This document shows positions 8,712-16,754 of a DNA stretch of 64,000 bases, one piece after another. The first letter of the stretch is position 1, and every line of letters begins with the position of its first letter. Both the position numbers and the translations under genes were made by a program. Under the pieces are notes generated by a model. The model was given only the letters and a program-made list of their open reading frames with translations, was not told where the DNA came from and ran no database searches. Source of the DNA: Clostridium thermobutyricum (GTDB lineage Bacteria; Bacillota; Clostridia; Ch29); contig JAENYX010000009.1 of the NCBI GenBank assembly GCA_016841565.1, positions 1-64,000 on the forward strand, written 5' to 3'.

Positions 8712-9410
8712 TTATTTATTATCCCCTTTTCCATTGAGCTCATCTCTGATCCCCCGCCAATCGGGAAGGAATGTGTCCATATGTGCGGCAAAGGCCTTGG
8801 AATGGTTTCTCTCCAGCAAATGTACCAACTCGTGAACCACAACATATTCCAGGAATTGCGGATGCCTCTTTGCCAACTGCAGGTTGAGCCAGATTCTTTT
8901 ATCCTTTACATTGCAGGTACCCCATCGGGTTTTCATGTTTTTAACGCCCCAGTCGGATGCATTTACTCCGATAATTCTCTGCCATTTCTCAAGCAATAAA
9001 GGAATTTCTCTTTTTATCTGACGGCGATACCAGGAATTAAGCACATTCTCCCGCTGTTTAAGAGTGCTTGCCTCTCTCACCTGTAATATCAGCCTGTCTC
9101 CTTCAAGTCTGATATCGTTGCGCACATTGGAATGTAGTACCTCCAGCATATACCTTTTCCCCCAAAGATATATACTCTCCCCCGACCGGTATTTGTGTTC
9201 CGGCCGGCAGGGCAGATTTTTAAACCTATCCCGATGCTTTTGTATCCAGGGGATTTTTGTAAGCACAAACCTTTGGATGGTATCCTGACTCATGTGCAGG
9301 GGCGCCGAAACGCGGACTCTTCCATGGGGCGGCGAGACCGAAAGGCGGAGGTTTTTGATTTTCTTTTTATAAATCTCAATCTCTATATCATTGATAACAA
9401 TCTTTTCCAT
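8712..9410 (-). CDS. YgjP/DUF45-type zinc metallopeptidase
   Basis: 232 residues, the usual length of the YgjP family. The zinc site is VVHELVHLLERNHSKAF, that is HExxH followed by a third His, and the family motif KTRWGTCN is present before it. The N-terminal part has the beta-rich pattern KNLRLSVSPPHGRVRVSAPL. Members are cytoplasmic and often accompany restriction or repair genes, but this copy stands alone, next to a tRNA-Ala terminator. Substrate unknown. Confidence 0.9.
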   Translation of the reverse strand: MEKIVINDIEIEIYKKKIKNLRLSVSPPHGRVRVSAPLHMSQDTIQRFVLTKIPWIQKHRDRFKNLPCRPEHKYRSGESIYLWGKRYMLEVLHSNVRNDIRLEGDRLILQVREASTLKQRENVLNSWYRRQIKREIPLLLEKWQRIIGVNASDWGVKNMKTRWGTCNVKDKRIWLNLQLAKRHPQFLEYVVVHELVHLLERNHSKAFAAHMDTFLPDWRGIRDELNGKGDNK

Positions 9411-9609
9411 TTGGTATTATCCTCTGCTTACAGTATATTTGTCGCTTGGGTATGTATATCACTCTTTTTCGGAATATTACCGGAAGCTCTTATCTCTCCC
9501 GGCCGGGCGATATGTATCATAGTCAATTATAGCATAAAGTGGTTTTCATAACAGTGCGTATACCTGCTCTTTATCGGTTACCCCGATGTTCAAATATGTT
9601 TCAGATGGA

Positions 9610-9867
9610 TTATAAGGGATAAATAAAAAACCGCTTACCCCTTACGGATAGGCGGTTTTCCTGGTGGAGATAAGCGGGATCGAACCGCTGACCTCTGACC
9701 CCGCCGTCGATGTACTCGCCGGCAATATTGTAGCCCTGCTGCTTAGCGTAGTCCATTAAAATTTGCCGCTGATTTGTGATGGAATTGCTCTCCTGCTTTG
9801 CGTCCCCATCGCGGGACAGGCGCAGGTAGAGCGCCGCGTTGTATCCGCTTGGGGGGATGATATTCAT
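9610..9867 (-). pseudogene. Serine recombinase N-terminal fragment, broken at the tRNA-Ala junction
   Basis: The start at 9867 has AGGAGG seven bases upstream. The first 55 or so residues are the catalytic N-terminus of a resolvase/invertase-type recombinase: ALYLRLSRDGDAKQESNSI with the nucleophile Ser, TNQRQILMDYAKQQGYNI and GEYIDGGV. At about 9696 the reading frame runs straight into the duplicated 3' half of tRNA-Ala and then host sequence, ending at 9610. The remaining 400 or so residues of a large recombinase are missing. Related recombinases mobilise Tn4451-like and other clostridial elements, and the TnpW-like neighbour fits. Confidence 0.85.
9662..9696 (-). pseudogene. tRNA-Ala 3' fragment (left att remnant)
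   Basis: Thirty-five bases identical to the T-arm, acceptor 3' strand and CCA of the tRNA-Ala at 11385-11460. On its 3' side a terminator-like hairpin (9625-9660, AAACCGC ... GCGGTTTTTT) probably was the original terminator of the tRNA gene. Confidence 0.85.
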
Positions 9868-9960
9868 AAGCACCTCCTGTTCTCCCCGCAAAACGGCTCG
9901 TTGATTTCGCAAGCACAACATACCACAAGCTGCCGGGAAAAGCTATGGTCAGTGGGGGAT

Positions 9961-10122
9961 TTATTTGTGCTCGGTTTCTATGCCCTTGATGTCCCACTTT
10001 ATGAGCCGCACCAGCGCATCGAGCATGTCCTCTTTCGTGTCCTCCGGACACTCGCTGGTGATGGTATAGATGGTGTTGCCGATTTGGGTTTCGTAGGTCT
10101 TGCTGAATTCTGATGTTAGCAT
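9961..10122 (-). CDS. TnpW-like transposon-encoded protein
   Basis: A 53-residue frame with ATG at 10122 and AAAGGAG nine bases upstream. The sequence begins MLTSEFSKTYETQIGNTIYT and continues with SECPEDTKEDMLDALVRLI. This matches the short TnpW family that accompanies large serine recombinases in Clostridia transposons. Its function is not established. It lies directly upstream of the broken recombinase on the same strand, which supports the origin of the element. Confidence 0.75.
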   Translation of the reverse strand: MLTSEFSKTYETQIGNTIYTITSECPEDTKEDMLDALVRLIKWDIKGIETEHK

Positions 10123-10250
10123 GGGATTCGACTCCTTTCTGTTGTTGCGGTCAGCATCTTAATATTTCAGAAAATAAATAACGCTGCAAATTCGCAGTTG
10201 TATTTTGCAGCAGCATGGCGTATACTATAAGCAGAAAGGGGCTGATAAAT

Positions 10251-10511
10251 ATGCCGAATATCAAGCCAATCTCCGATCTGCGCAATTATAGCGAGGTGTT
10301 GCGTGATGTGGCTGCAGGCGCTCCTGTCTTTTTGACGAAAAACGGGCGCGGCAGGTACGCCATTGTAGATATGCAGGACTATGAGAAAACACAAGCAACA
10401 CTCCGTCTCATGAATGAGCTGGCAAAGGGCAGAAAGTCCGGTGAGCAGGAAGGCTGGCTGGAGCCCGAGGACATGAGGGCGCATTTCCGCGCAAAAGCGG
10501 ATGAAGTATAG
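10251..10511 (+). CDS. Phd/YefM-family antitoxin
   Basis: 86 residues from ATG 10251, chosen because AAAGGGG lies ten bases upstream; a longer in-frame start at 10215 lacks one. The N-terminus PISDLRNYSEVLRDVAAGAP is the Phd/YefM DNA-binding pattern, followed by FLTKNGRGRYAIVDMQDYEK. The C-terminal half should wrap the toxin. Antitoxins of this type repress their own operon. The next gene overlaps it by 11 bases, the normal antitoxin-toxin arrangement. Confidence 0.9.
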   Translation: MPNIKPISDLRNYSEVLRDVAAGAPVFLTKNGRGRYAIVDMQDYEKTQATLRLMNELAKGRKSGEQEGWLEPEDMRAHFRAKADEV

Positions 10512-10839
10512 GCTTCGCTATTCCAGCCAGTCGCGCAGAGACTTGGAGGAAATATGGGACTACATTGCGACGGAGCTTCAAAATTCTTCTGCCGCTGTGC
10601 GTATCGTAAGCGCCATTATGGATTCCGTTGACCAGCTGACAGACTTTGCGGAGATGGGTGCGCCCTTGTCCTCAATTGTCAATGTCGAAAGTGATTACCG
10701 TTTTCTTGTGAATGGAAACTATCTCACATTCTACCGTGTGCATGGCGATGAGGTCTATGTGGATCGCATACTCTATGGCCGCCGGGATTACCTGCGTATC
10801 CTGTTAGGAGATATTCTGGAAGAGAAAACAGCAGAATAA
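10501..10839 (+). CDS. RelE/ParE-superfamily toxin
   Basis: 112 residues with the ParE/RelE pattern: RLRYSSQSRRDLEEIWDYIA at the N-terminus, then YRFLVNGNYLTFYRVHGDEVYVDRI and RILYGRRDYLRIL. RelE members cleave mRNA on the ribosome; ParE members poison gyrase. Which of the two applies cannot be decided here, but the SxxYRFLV ... FYRV pattern is shared by both. Overlaps the upstream antitoxin. Confidence 0.9.
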   Translation: MKYRLRYSSQSRRDLEEIWDYIATELQNSSAAVRIVSAIMDSVDQLTDFAEMGAPLSSIVNVESDYRFLVNGNYLTFYRVHGDEVYVDRILYGRRDYLRILLGDILEEKTAE

Positions 10840-11034
10840 AAGCTTTCACACAAAAACGTCTTTCTGATGGGAAGGCGTTTTTTCTGTCTTGCGTCTTAGC
10901 ATTGATACAACGCACCATTTTTATCGGTCGCAGGACTTTCGTTAACGAGCAGTTCCTTGCAAATTGTCCAATATCTTACTCATATTCTCCACCCGTGTAA
11001 ATAGCCTACATAGCCACCTATACGCTACAAATAC

Positions 11035-11214
11035 TTATGAGCAATTTACTATCTCAAAACCGACTTTAATTAGCTTATCTTTTACTTCGCTATCTATTTT
11101 AGGAATTGAAATGAAAAGTTTTTCCCGAGCACGGCTAAGTGCAACATAATAAACGCGGTTATTTTCAGAGGCAATATTCGGGTTTAAATTGAAATCACCT
11201 TTCCTTTCGTTAAT
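11035..11214 (-). pseudogene. UvrD/Rep-type helicase C-terminal fragment
   Basis: A 59-residue open stretch ending at TAA 11035-11037, without a start. It contains ENNRVYYVALSRAREKLFIS, the helicase motif VI region (VALSRAR) of UvrD-like superfamily 1 ATPases, followed by about 20 terminal residues. The rest of the gene is absent, so it is a remnant carried in the tRNA-Ala element, possibly from a helicase-nuclease defence gene. Confidence 0.75.
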
Positions 11215-11376
11215 TTAGTAGCTTGAACAACTCTATTTTAACGGAAAGGTGATTTTTTTGTATAACTTTTTGTCGCCACCCGCATAGCGGGTGGTTAATT
11301 GTTTCGCACGCTACGCGTGCTCAACAGGCTAAAGCCCATAAAGTAAACCGCAAGGCTGAAAGCCTTGCGGTTTACT
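11192..11376. repeat. Cluster of four strong hairpins
   Basis: In order: AAATCACCTTTCC/GGAAAGGTGATTT (11192-11255, long loop, T-run on plus), CCACCCGC/GCGGGTGG (11274-11293), GCACGC/GCGTGC (11306-11321), and a 16-bp perfect stem AGTAAACCGCAAGGCT/AGCCTTGCGGTTTACT (11342-11376). The last can act as terminator for tRNA-Ala on the minus strand. The others look like a dispersed palindromic repeat. The whole gap 10840-11384 contains only these and the helicase fragment. Confidence 0.6.
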
Positions 11377-11384
11377 GCATTTCC

Positions 11385-11460
<76 letters not shown>

Positions 11461-11522
11461 ACGTCATTAATTCAGTTGCAATATATATATTAAAGCAAGG
11501 CATGCCATATGTCAAGTTGAAA

Positions 11523-12050
11523 ATATACACCATTTATTACAAAGAACCCAGCCTTTTGAGGAAACTTATTACACAATTTAATGGTGTATATTACCAGTTG
11601 GCCGCCGGAATATTTTCGCAGCCGTTGAGCATAATACATAGCGAAGGGTTCATGATGGTCGAGCCAAGAGTGTTATTGGGTCCGAAAGGGCTCAATAATA
11701 TTCGGCCAAAGATCAATATCGGATCGATGAGGTTCGGTATTGGTCGGCGGGCAGAGCATTATATGTCCTGTAAGGCTGTATACCAGCCCAACTGCTGGTA
11801 TATGGTCGAAAAGGATGTATAATGTTCGAGCTAAGATTATTAAGGGTACCGAATTTGCAGAAGTTTTGTAGGGATTCGCCTGGCTACCGGGATTTATTGC
11901 AGTCGAGAGATTGCAATAGGTTCCTTAGGCACTCTTAATAGTCGAGCAAAGGTTGGTGTATGTTCCGTAACGCTTGTATGCAGTCGAAAGATTGCATATA
12001 GGTGTGCAGGGATGTGCATCGGCCGGAGCGAAGATCATCATGGGCCTTTC
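11523..12050 (+). ncRNA. Candidate large structured RNA (chain of hairpins)
   Basis: No credible gene lies here, yet about 530 bases fold into a chain of stems: ATATACACCATT/AATGGTGTATAT (11523-11591), an 11-bp stem at 11708-11745 (GATCAATATCG with CGGTATTGGTC), TATACCAGC/GCTGGTATA (11779-11802), TATTGCA/TGCAATA (11894-11918) and TATGCA/TGCATA (11977-11998). In the second stem two positions are T opposite G, which pair only if the plus strand is the RNA. Many loops share GTCGARAGAT or GTCGAGCNAAG. Size and position next to a tRNA recall the class of large ornate RNAs (GOLLD, ROOL, OLE), but I cannot assign it to any of them. Confidence 0.55.
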
Positions 12051-12060
12051 ACTTTATTTT

Positions 12061-12312
12061 CTAATACTCCACCATCCCGACGGCTATTCTTTTATGGGCG
12101 CCGCAGGCCTCACACCAGAATATATGCAGGCACAAGTCCCCGGGAACACCGTCCACCCTCCGGGTTATATCCAAATCAAGATATGGACTGTAATCATCAA
12201 AATATTCCTGTATGGCTCCCTTATCCTCCATATTGGCTCCACACTGCCCACACACAATGGTTTTTGTCTCAAGGCCATTGCACAACGGGCACAAAAGCTC
12301 CATCCAATTCAC
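12061..12312 (-). CDS. Small zinc-ribbon protein
   Basis: 83 residues with two CxxC pairs near the N-terminus (LCPLCN and VCGQCGA) and a third CxxC later (WCEACG), enough to bind one or two zinc ions. No enzymatic motif. Start ATG lies close to GAGGTGAAT. It lies convergent to the candidate structured RNA and upstream, on the same strand, is a radical SAM gene 128 bases away. Function unknown. Confidence 0.7.
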   Translation of the reverse strand: MNWMELLCPLCNGLETKTIVCGQCGANMEDKGAIQEYFDDYSPYLDLDITRRVDGVPGDLCLHIFWCEACGAHKRIAVGMVEY

Positions 12313-12439
12313 CTCGTGTAGTTGGTAGTTTTCCTGGTCTTTCTATCAGCAAATGCCAGGGACGGCTCTTTCCTGGTATCAGTATTCTTACCGGCCGGAG
12401 GGTTAAATATTACCCGCTTTTGGCTTCCTGCAGATATCC

Positions 12440-14191
12440 TCAAATTTCTACAGACTTTATCCGGGCCTTTCTTCTGAGCCTGTCGCCGTACCTGTAGTCA
12501 AACAGTACGGTTATTTCGCTCTGACGGCCTTTTTCTCCAAGACCGGGCACATACTCGGATATGCAGGGGTCGAAAACCTCAAAGTGTACAAGCTTGCTTA
12601 TCTGCTTGGGAGAAAGTCCTGTATATCCGGAAAGGTAAGCCTCTATATTCTCAGGCTTGCATAGGAAGTCAAAACACCTCTGTTTGAAATTTGGAATTTG
12701 TACCCTGCTTATTTGTGACGGCAGCGTAAGGGACCTCTCAGTCATAAGAAAATCCAGCTTGAGCAGCTCATTAATAATTGCCCGGGGCTTACCCAATTGA
12801 TGTTGGCAGTATTCATAAAACAGCGAATACAGTTCCCTGCGGCCGTGCTTTAGAAGGTGCAATCCCCTGTCCTCCCAATACTCCGACAGGTTTTTAAAAA
12901 AATCGAAAGGACCGGTGGAAAAACCGGACAATATAAACTTAAGGGTATAATCAAAGCTGTGGCTGTTGTAAAAGTATTCGAAGACCTCCTCCACCAGCTT
13001 CAGCCTCCGCAGGTCTCCAAAGTCCATCCAATTGCTGCCAAGGACCTCATATGGCGGCTCCTGGGTAAAGACATACCCGTATTCGGCTGCCCTCTCCCTT
13101 ATACCCGAGCCTTTGAGAAGTTTCAAAAATCCCAGCTGCAGCATATCCGGCTCCAAGCTTAAAACATCATTAAAGGAATTTGCAAAGGAGGCCATATCCT
13201 CGCCCGGAAGCCCTGCTATGAGGTCCAGGTGCTGGTGTATATTCCTGCCCTCTGAAATTTTCCTGATATTCTGAAACAGAGCCTCCTGTTTGGACTGGCG
13301 CCTGATTTCCTTCAAAACCAGCGGGTTTGTGGTCTGCACTCCCACCTCGAACTGGAAGAGGCCGGGCCGGGCTGTGCCAATAAGCTCAAGAAGCTCCCGG
13401 TCAAGCAGGTCGGCCGATATTTCAAAATGAAAATTTGTATCCCCTCCCTTTTTTATCAGGTGGCTGAATATTTCCCTGGAAAAACTGCTGCTGCAATTGA
13501 AGGTTCTGTCCACAAACTTTATCTGTTTTACTCCCATCCCAATCAGCCTGTCCAAATCCTCTTTAACCCTTTGTAGTGGGAAGAACCTCACTCCCTTAAT
13601 GGTGGAAGAAAGGCAGTACCGGCACTGGAAAGGACAGCCTCTGGAGGCTTCATAGTACACTATCCTGTTTTCCAGTCCATGCTCGAAATCATAGGGGAAA
13701 GGGATTCTTCCAAGGTTACCTATCAGATCCCTGTCATGGTTCTTATTGATGCTGCCGTCAGACCTGTAGGTAATTCCGGGTATATCCTCCGGCAGGCCTT
13801 TACCTTCCACAATATGCTCCAGCAGCTCTCTGAAGGTCTCCTCCCCCTCTCCCCTGACTATGAAATCTATAAAGTCATACTGCTCCATCAGACTGCAGCT
13901 GTCATAGGAAACCTCAGGTCCCCCCAGGATTATTATAGTATCCTTCATTACCTGCCCGATTCTGCGGGCCACCTGCATTGTTTCGGCAATATTCCATATA
14001 TAGCAGGAGAAGGCCACAATATGCGGATTTTCTTTGTATATCTCCCCTGTAATGCTATATAAGGAATGGTTTATGGTAAATTCCCTGAGCTTTAAATGCC
14101 AGGGCTTGTCTTGGCAAAAAGCCCGAAGGTATCTGAGGGCAAGAGAGGAATGTATGAATTTTGAATTTAATGTGGTCAACAGCACCTTCAT
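12440..14191 (-). CDS. B12-binding-domain radical SAM protein (DUF4080 type)
   Basis: 583 residues. The first 130 or so form a cobalamin-binding-like Rossmann domain (MKVLLTTLNSKFIHSSLALR ... IIILGGPEVSYD ... IVRGEGEETF). The radical SAM core follows with the 4Fe-4S motif CPFQCRYC, then GVKQIKFVDRTFNC and FQFEVGVQTTNP. The C-terminal 200 residues match the DUF4080 region of clostridial homologues. These proteins are presumed to perform a methyl transfer or similar radical reaction; the substrate is unknown. Confidence 0.88.
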   Translation of the reverse strand: MKVLLTTLNSKFIHSSLALRYLRAFCQDKPWHLKLREFTINHSLYSITGEIYKENPHIVAFSCYIWNIAETMQVARRIGQVMKDTIIILGGPEVSYDSCSLMEQYDFIDFIVRGEGEETFRELLEHIVEGKGLPEDIPGITYRSDGSINKNHDRDLIGNLGRIPFPYDFEHGLENRIVYYEASRGCPFQCRYCLSSTIKGVRFFPLQRVKEDLDRLIGMGVKQIKFVDRTFNCSSSFSREIFSHLIKKGGDTNFHFEISADLLDRELLELIGTARPGLFQFEVGVQTTNPLVLKEIRRQSKQEALFQNIRKISEGRNIHQHLDLIAGLPGEDMASFANSFNDVLSLEPDMLQLGFLKLLKGSGIRERAAEYGYVFTQEPPYEVLGSNWMDFGDLRRLKLVEEVFEYFYNSHSFDYTLKFILSGFSTGPFDFFKNLSEYWEDRGLHLLKHGRRELYSLFYEYCQHQLGKPRAIINELLKLDFLMTERSLTLPSQISRVQIPNFKQRCFDFLCKPENIEAYLSGYTGLSPKQISKLVHFEVFDPCISEYVPGLGEKGRQSEITVLFDYRYGDRLRRKARIKSVEI

Positions 14192-14317
14192 CTTTACACC
14201 TTCTTTTTATTAACAGTCTGCTTTGAAATAAGATTATGTCAGCTTTAACACCGTTTACTTAATCTATATTATATCTTTATAAGCGGTATTTTAGAATGCC
14301 GGCAATACTTTGCAGCA

Positions 14318-15364
14318 CTATTTTTTTATACCCATCTCGTCAAAGGTCTTCATCCCGGCAATCATCCCGGCTGCCGCTTCAATTATGTTCAGGCCAAGTA
14401 CTGCTCCGCTCCCCTCTCCCAGCCTCATTTCCAAGTCCAGGTATGGTTTCAGGCCAAGCCTTTCCAACACCAGCTTCCCGGCTTTTTCATCCGAAATGTG
14501 AGACGGAAACATGTACTCCAGAGAAAGGGGATTTATCCTTGCTGCCGCAAGGGCCGCCACCGATGAAATAAACCCGTCTACTACCACGGGTATTCTGCTG
14601 TAAGCCGCCCCGAGATATATTCCCGCCATACCTGCTATGTCAAGGCCGCCTACCTTGCCTATCACATCTATTGCATCCCCGGGGTCGGGCTTGTTAATCC
14701 GGATGGCTCTTTCCACCACCTTCACCTTGGCCTCAAGTCCGCTATGTCCAAGCCCTGCTCCCTTGCCTGTGGTTTCAACAGGGTTGAGCCCTTCCAGCAC
14801 GGCCAGTACTGCGCTGCTGGTTGTGGTATTGCCTATGCCCACCTCACCGGTGGCCACTATTTGACTTCCGTCAGCTACCGCTTCAAATACCGCCTGGATA
14901 CCCGTCTCTATTGCCTGTACCGCCTGATTCCTTGTCATGGCAGGTCCCTCTGCCATATTGGCGGTACCCGCCATAATCCTTCTATTAATAATACTCCCAT
15001 ATTCAAGGGGCTCCTTCATCCCTATGTCAATAACCTTCACCCGGACACCCTGCATCCCGGCAAACACGCCCGCCCCAGCCGTTCCATCCACCATGGCCTT
15101 TGCAATCAGAGCAGTCACCTGCTGGGGATAAGCGGCCACTCCTTCGCTGTAAACCCCGTTATCGGCCGCCATTACTATAAGGGCCTTTTTGCCCAAATCG
15201 GGCTTTAAACACCCGGTTATACCACAAAGCCTCACCGCCATTCCCTCCAGCCTTCCAAGGCTGCCCAGGGGCTTTGTCAGGTTGTCCACCCTTGCACTGG
15301 CCTCCTCCATTATTTCCCGGTCCAGCGGTTTAATACCTTCTTTCACCTTCTTTAACAATTCCAT
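14318..15364 (-). CDS. cobT: Nicotinate-nucleotide--dimethylbenzimidazole phosphoribosyltransferase
   Basis: 348 residues, the normal CobT length. It activates the lower-ligand base of cobalamin by forming alpha-ribazole phosphate from nicotinate mononucleotide. Seen motifs: LTKPLGSLGRLEGMA near the N-terminus, MAADNGVYSEGVAAYPQQVT, GEVGIGNTTTSSAVL, and GFISSVAALAAARI with EGSGAVLGL at the C-terminus, where the catalytic Glu (MRLGEGSG) lies. Upstream on the same strand are a cobalamin riboswitch and a terminator, so expression should drop when B12 is plentiful. No other cob genes are adjacent, which suggests salvage or a scattered pathway. Confidence 0.97.
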   Translation of the reverse strand: MELLKKVKEGIKPLDREIMEEASARVDNLTKPLGSLGRLEGMAVRLCGITGCLKPDLGKKALIVMAADNGVYSEGVAAYPQQVTALIAKAMVDGTAGAGVFAGMQGVRVKVIDIGMKEPLEYGSIINRRIMAGTANMAEGPAMTRNQAVQAIETGIQAVFEAVADGSQIVATGEVGIGNTTTSSAVLAVLEGLNPVETTGKGAGLGHSGLEAKVKVVERAIRINKPDPGDAIDVIGKVGGLDIAGMAGIYLGAAYSRIPVVVDGFISSVAALAAARINPLSLEYMFPSHISDEKAGKLVLERLGLKPYLDLEMRLGEGSGAVLGLNIIEAAAGMIAGMKTFDEMGIKK

Positions 15365-15409
15365 AGCTGCATCCCTCCTGAATTTTGTATAATGCCGGTG
15401 CTGCGGGAA

Positions 15410-15447
15410 TCAAAAAAGCCCACAGTCCGAAAGAACTATGGGCTTTG
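15410..15447 (-). terminator. Riboswitch expression-platform terminator
   Basis: On the minus strand AAAGCCCATAGTTC ... GACTGTGGGCTTTTTTG forms a GC-rich stem followed by T residues, between the cobalamin aptamer and the cobT start. It is the expected attenuator of the riboswitch. Confidence 0.85.
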
Positions 15448-15467
15448 CCATCCCCCACGGGTACACG

Positions 15468-15632
15468 GTCTGCAGGCAGGTCTCCTGGCTATTGCTTCAT
15501 CACACCTTGCCGGGCCTTCCCGGGTACAAACCCAGTGGCATTGTTACAGCAGGGCTCAGCATTACAGTGGCGGGACCGCCCGGGACTCTCACCCGGTTCC
15601 CTATTCTCCCCGTCGGGGCACCTGCAATCCGT
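15468..15632 (-). promoter_or_regulatory. Cobalamin riboswitch
   Basis: The minus strand carries the B12-box AGCCAGGAGACCTGCC, preceded by AAGCAAT, and the conserved upstream parts GGTGAGAGTCCCGGGC, CCCGCCACTGT and GCCACTGGG in the right order. It controls cobT through the terminator that follows. Confidence 0.95.
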
Positions 15633-15736
15633 CAATATAACAATATATTTGGTTGTCAGCATATTTCTGCATGCTTTACGTAACGCAGACGGCCAACACC
15701 TAGCACCTATAATATTATCCTATTTTGTCAAACACA

Positions 15737-16000
15737 TCAATACCCTCTTATATTTCCAAGCATTGAGATAATCTCTTCCACCGATTTTTCATCGGCATTT
15801 ATCATGGCTGTAAATTTGTTGTTCCCTCCGGTTTCAATATCCGCAGAAACCGTCTGATAACCGTTACCGCCCAGGGAGGTTGAATAGATAATGGCATCTA
15901 TGGTATCCCCCATATTATCAATACCCGTAACCTGGTAACCATGCCTTTTCACTTCCCGGGCAACATCCTCCAATCCTTTTTGAACGGCAACCTTTCTCAT
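15737..16000 (-). CDS. YkuS/UPF0180 family protein
   Basis: 87 residues. Similar in length and plan to the YkuS family of Bacillus and Clostridia: VAVQKGLEDVAREVKRHGY, then an Asp/Ala-rich core IDAIIYSTSLGGNGYQTVSA, and the C-terminal ADEKSVEEIISMLGN. Function unknown. It ends about 100 bases before the cobalamin riboswitch and is probably its own unit. Confidence 0.7.
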   Translation of the reverse strand: MRKVAVQKGLEDVAREVKRHGYQVTGIDNMGDTIDAIIYSTSLGGNGYQTVSADIETGGNNKFTAMINADEKSVEEIISMLGNIRGY

Positions 16001-16176
16001 GGTATTACCACCTCCGCATCAGTCCCGGTTTGACTGGCTATATTATAATTTAAGGTCAGCCCTGCTCCACCGGTCGATATATATTCTGCCTCCTGAATCA
16101 GAAAAGAATCCGGCTGCGGCCGAATTCCTCCAGGCTTTCTTAAAAGATTAAGTTAACAGGTGTCGGCTGTTATTTT

Positions 16177-16683
16177 TTACTCTTCTCCCAGTCTCTCTAT
16201 TACAATCAGGGCAATCAATCCGCCCGCCACCGCCGTTACCAGCTGAGGCCAGCCGAACATAAGGCTTATGGCTCCGGCTGCAGGCTGGGGTACAACCAAT
16301 ACTCTCACCGCCGCCCCTACCAGCAGAAACAATAATATGAACTTGGATACCGAGGCCAGGACAATGGCTATACATTTATTCCTTCTATACCACCAGTTGT
16401 ACATAAGCACAAAGATGATATTTCCTCCTGCGATAATGGGTACCAGCCACGGAAAAACTACATGCTGCTGAAGCAGCGCCATCACCGGGGCAAGAATACT
16501 GATAATAATCCCCGACCATGCTCCAACTAAAACGGATGCTGCAGCCAGACACGCATTTACAAGGCTGCCGATAACAAAATTGGACGCCAGCGGAGGAATG
16601 GAAATCAAGGTTCTTGCCCATTGAAACGCCACCGTCAGAGCAGCAAGCAGTGCTGTCCTGGTTAGAAATTTTGTCCCTTTCAT
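16177..16683 (-). CDS. ECF transporter substrate-specificity (S) component
   Basis: 168 residues, almost all hydrophobic, with about five membrane segments. The N-terminus FLTRTALLAALTVAFQWART is typical of S components (Ala-rich first helix with an ALLAAL motif). The start at 16683 is chosen for its GGGGGG-type ribosome binding site; longer frames run into mnmH. S components bind a vitamin or metal and share the energising module encoded elsewhere. The ligand is not shown by sequence or by a riboswitch. Confidence 0.75.
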   Translation of the reverse strand: MKGTKFLTRTALLAALTVAFQWARTLISIPPLASNFVIGSLVNACLAAASVLVGAWSGIIISILAPVMALLQQHVVFPWLVPIIAGGNIIFVLMYNWWYRRNKCIAIVLASVSKFILLFLLVGAAVRVLVVPQPAAGAISLMFGWPQLVTAVAGGLIALIVIERLGEE

Positions 16684-16754
16684 AAATAACCCCCCCAACA
16701 TTTCATTGCCGGTTATAATATATCCGTAGGAACTGCCCGTCCGCACCGGCCGTA

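Noticed and set aside
11502..11822. 106-residue plus-strand reading frame upstream of the zinc-ribbon gene
   Set aside because: No ribosome binding site, and it lies over the stems of the candidate structured RNA, which fit the bases better than coding does.
11640..12010. Possible CRISPR-like array because of repeated GTCGA loops
   Set aside because: The repeats are only 10-14 bases, unequal in spacing, and lie in the loops of different stems. No spacers, no cas genes.
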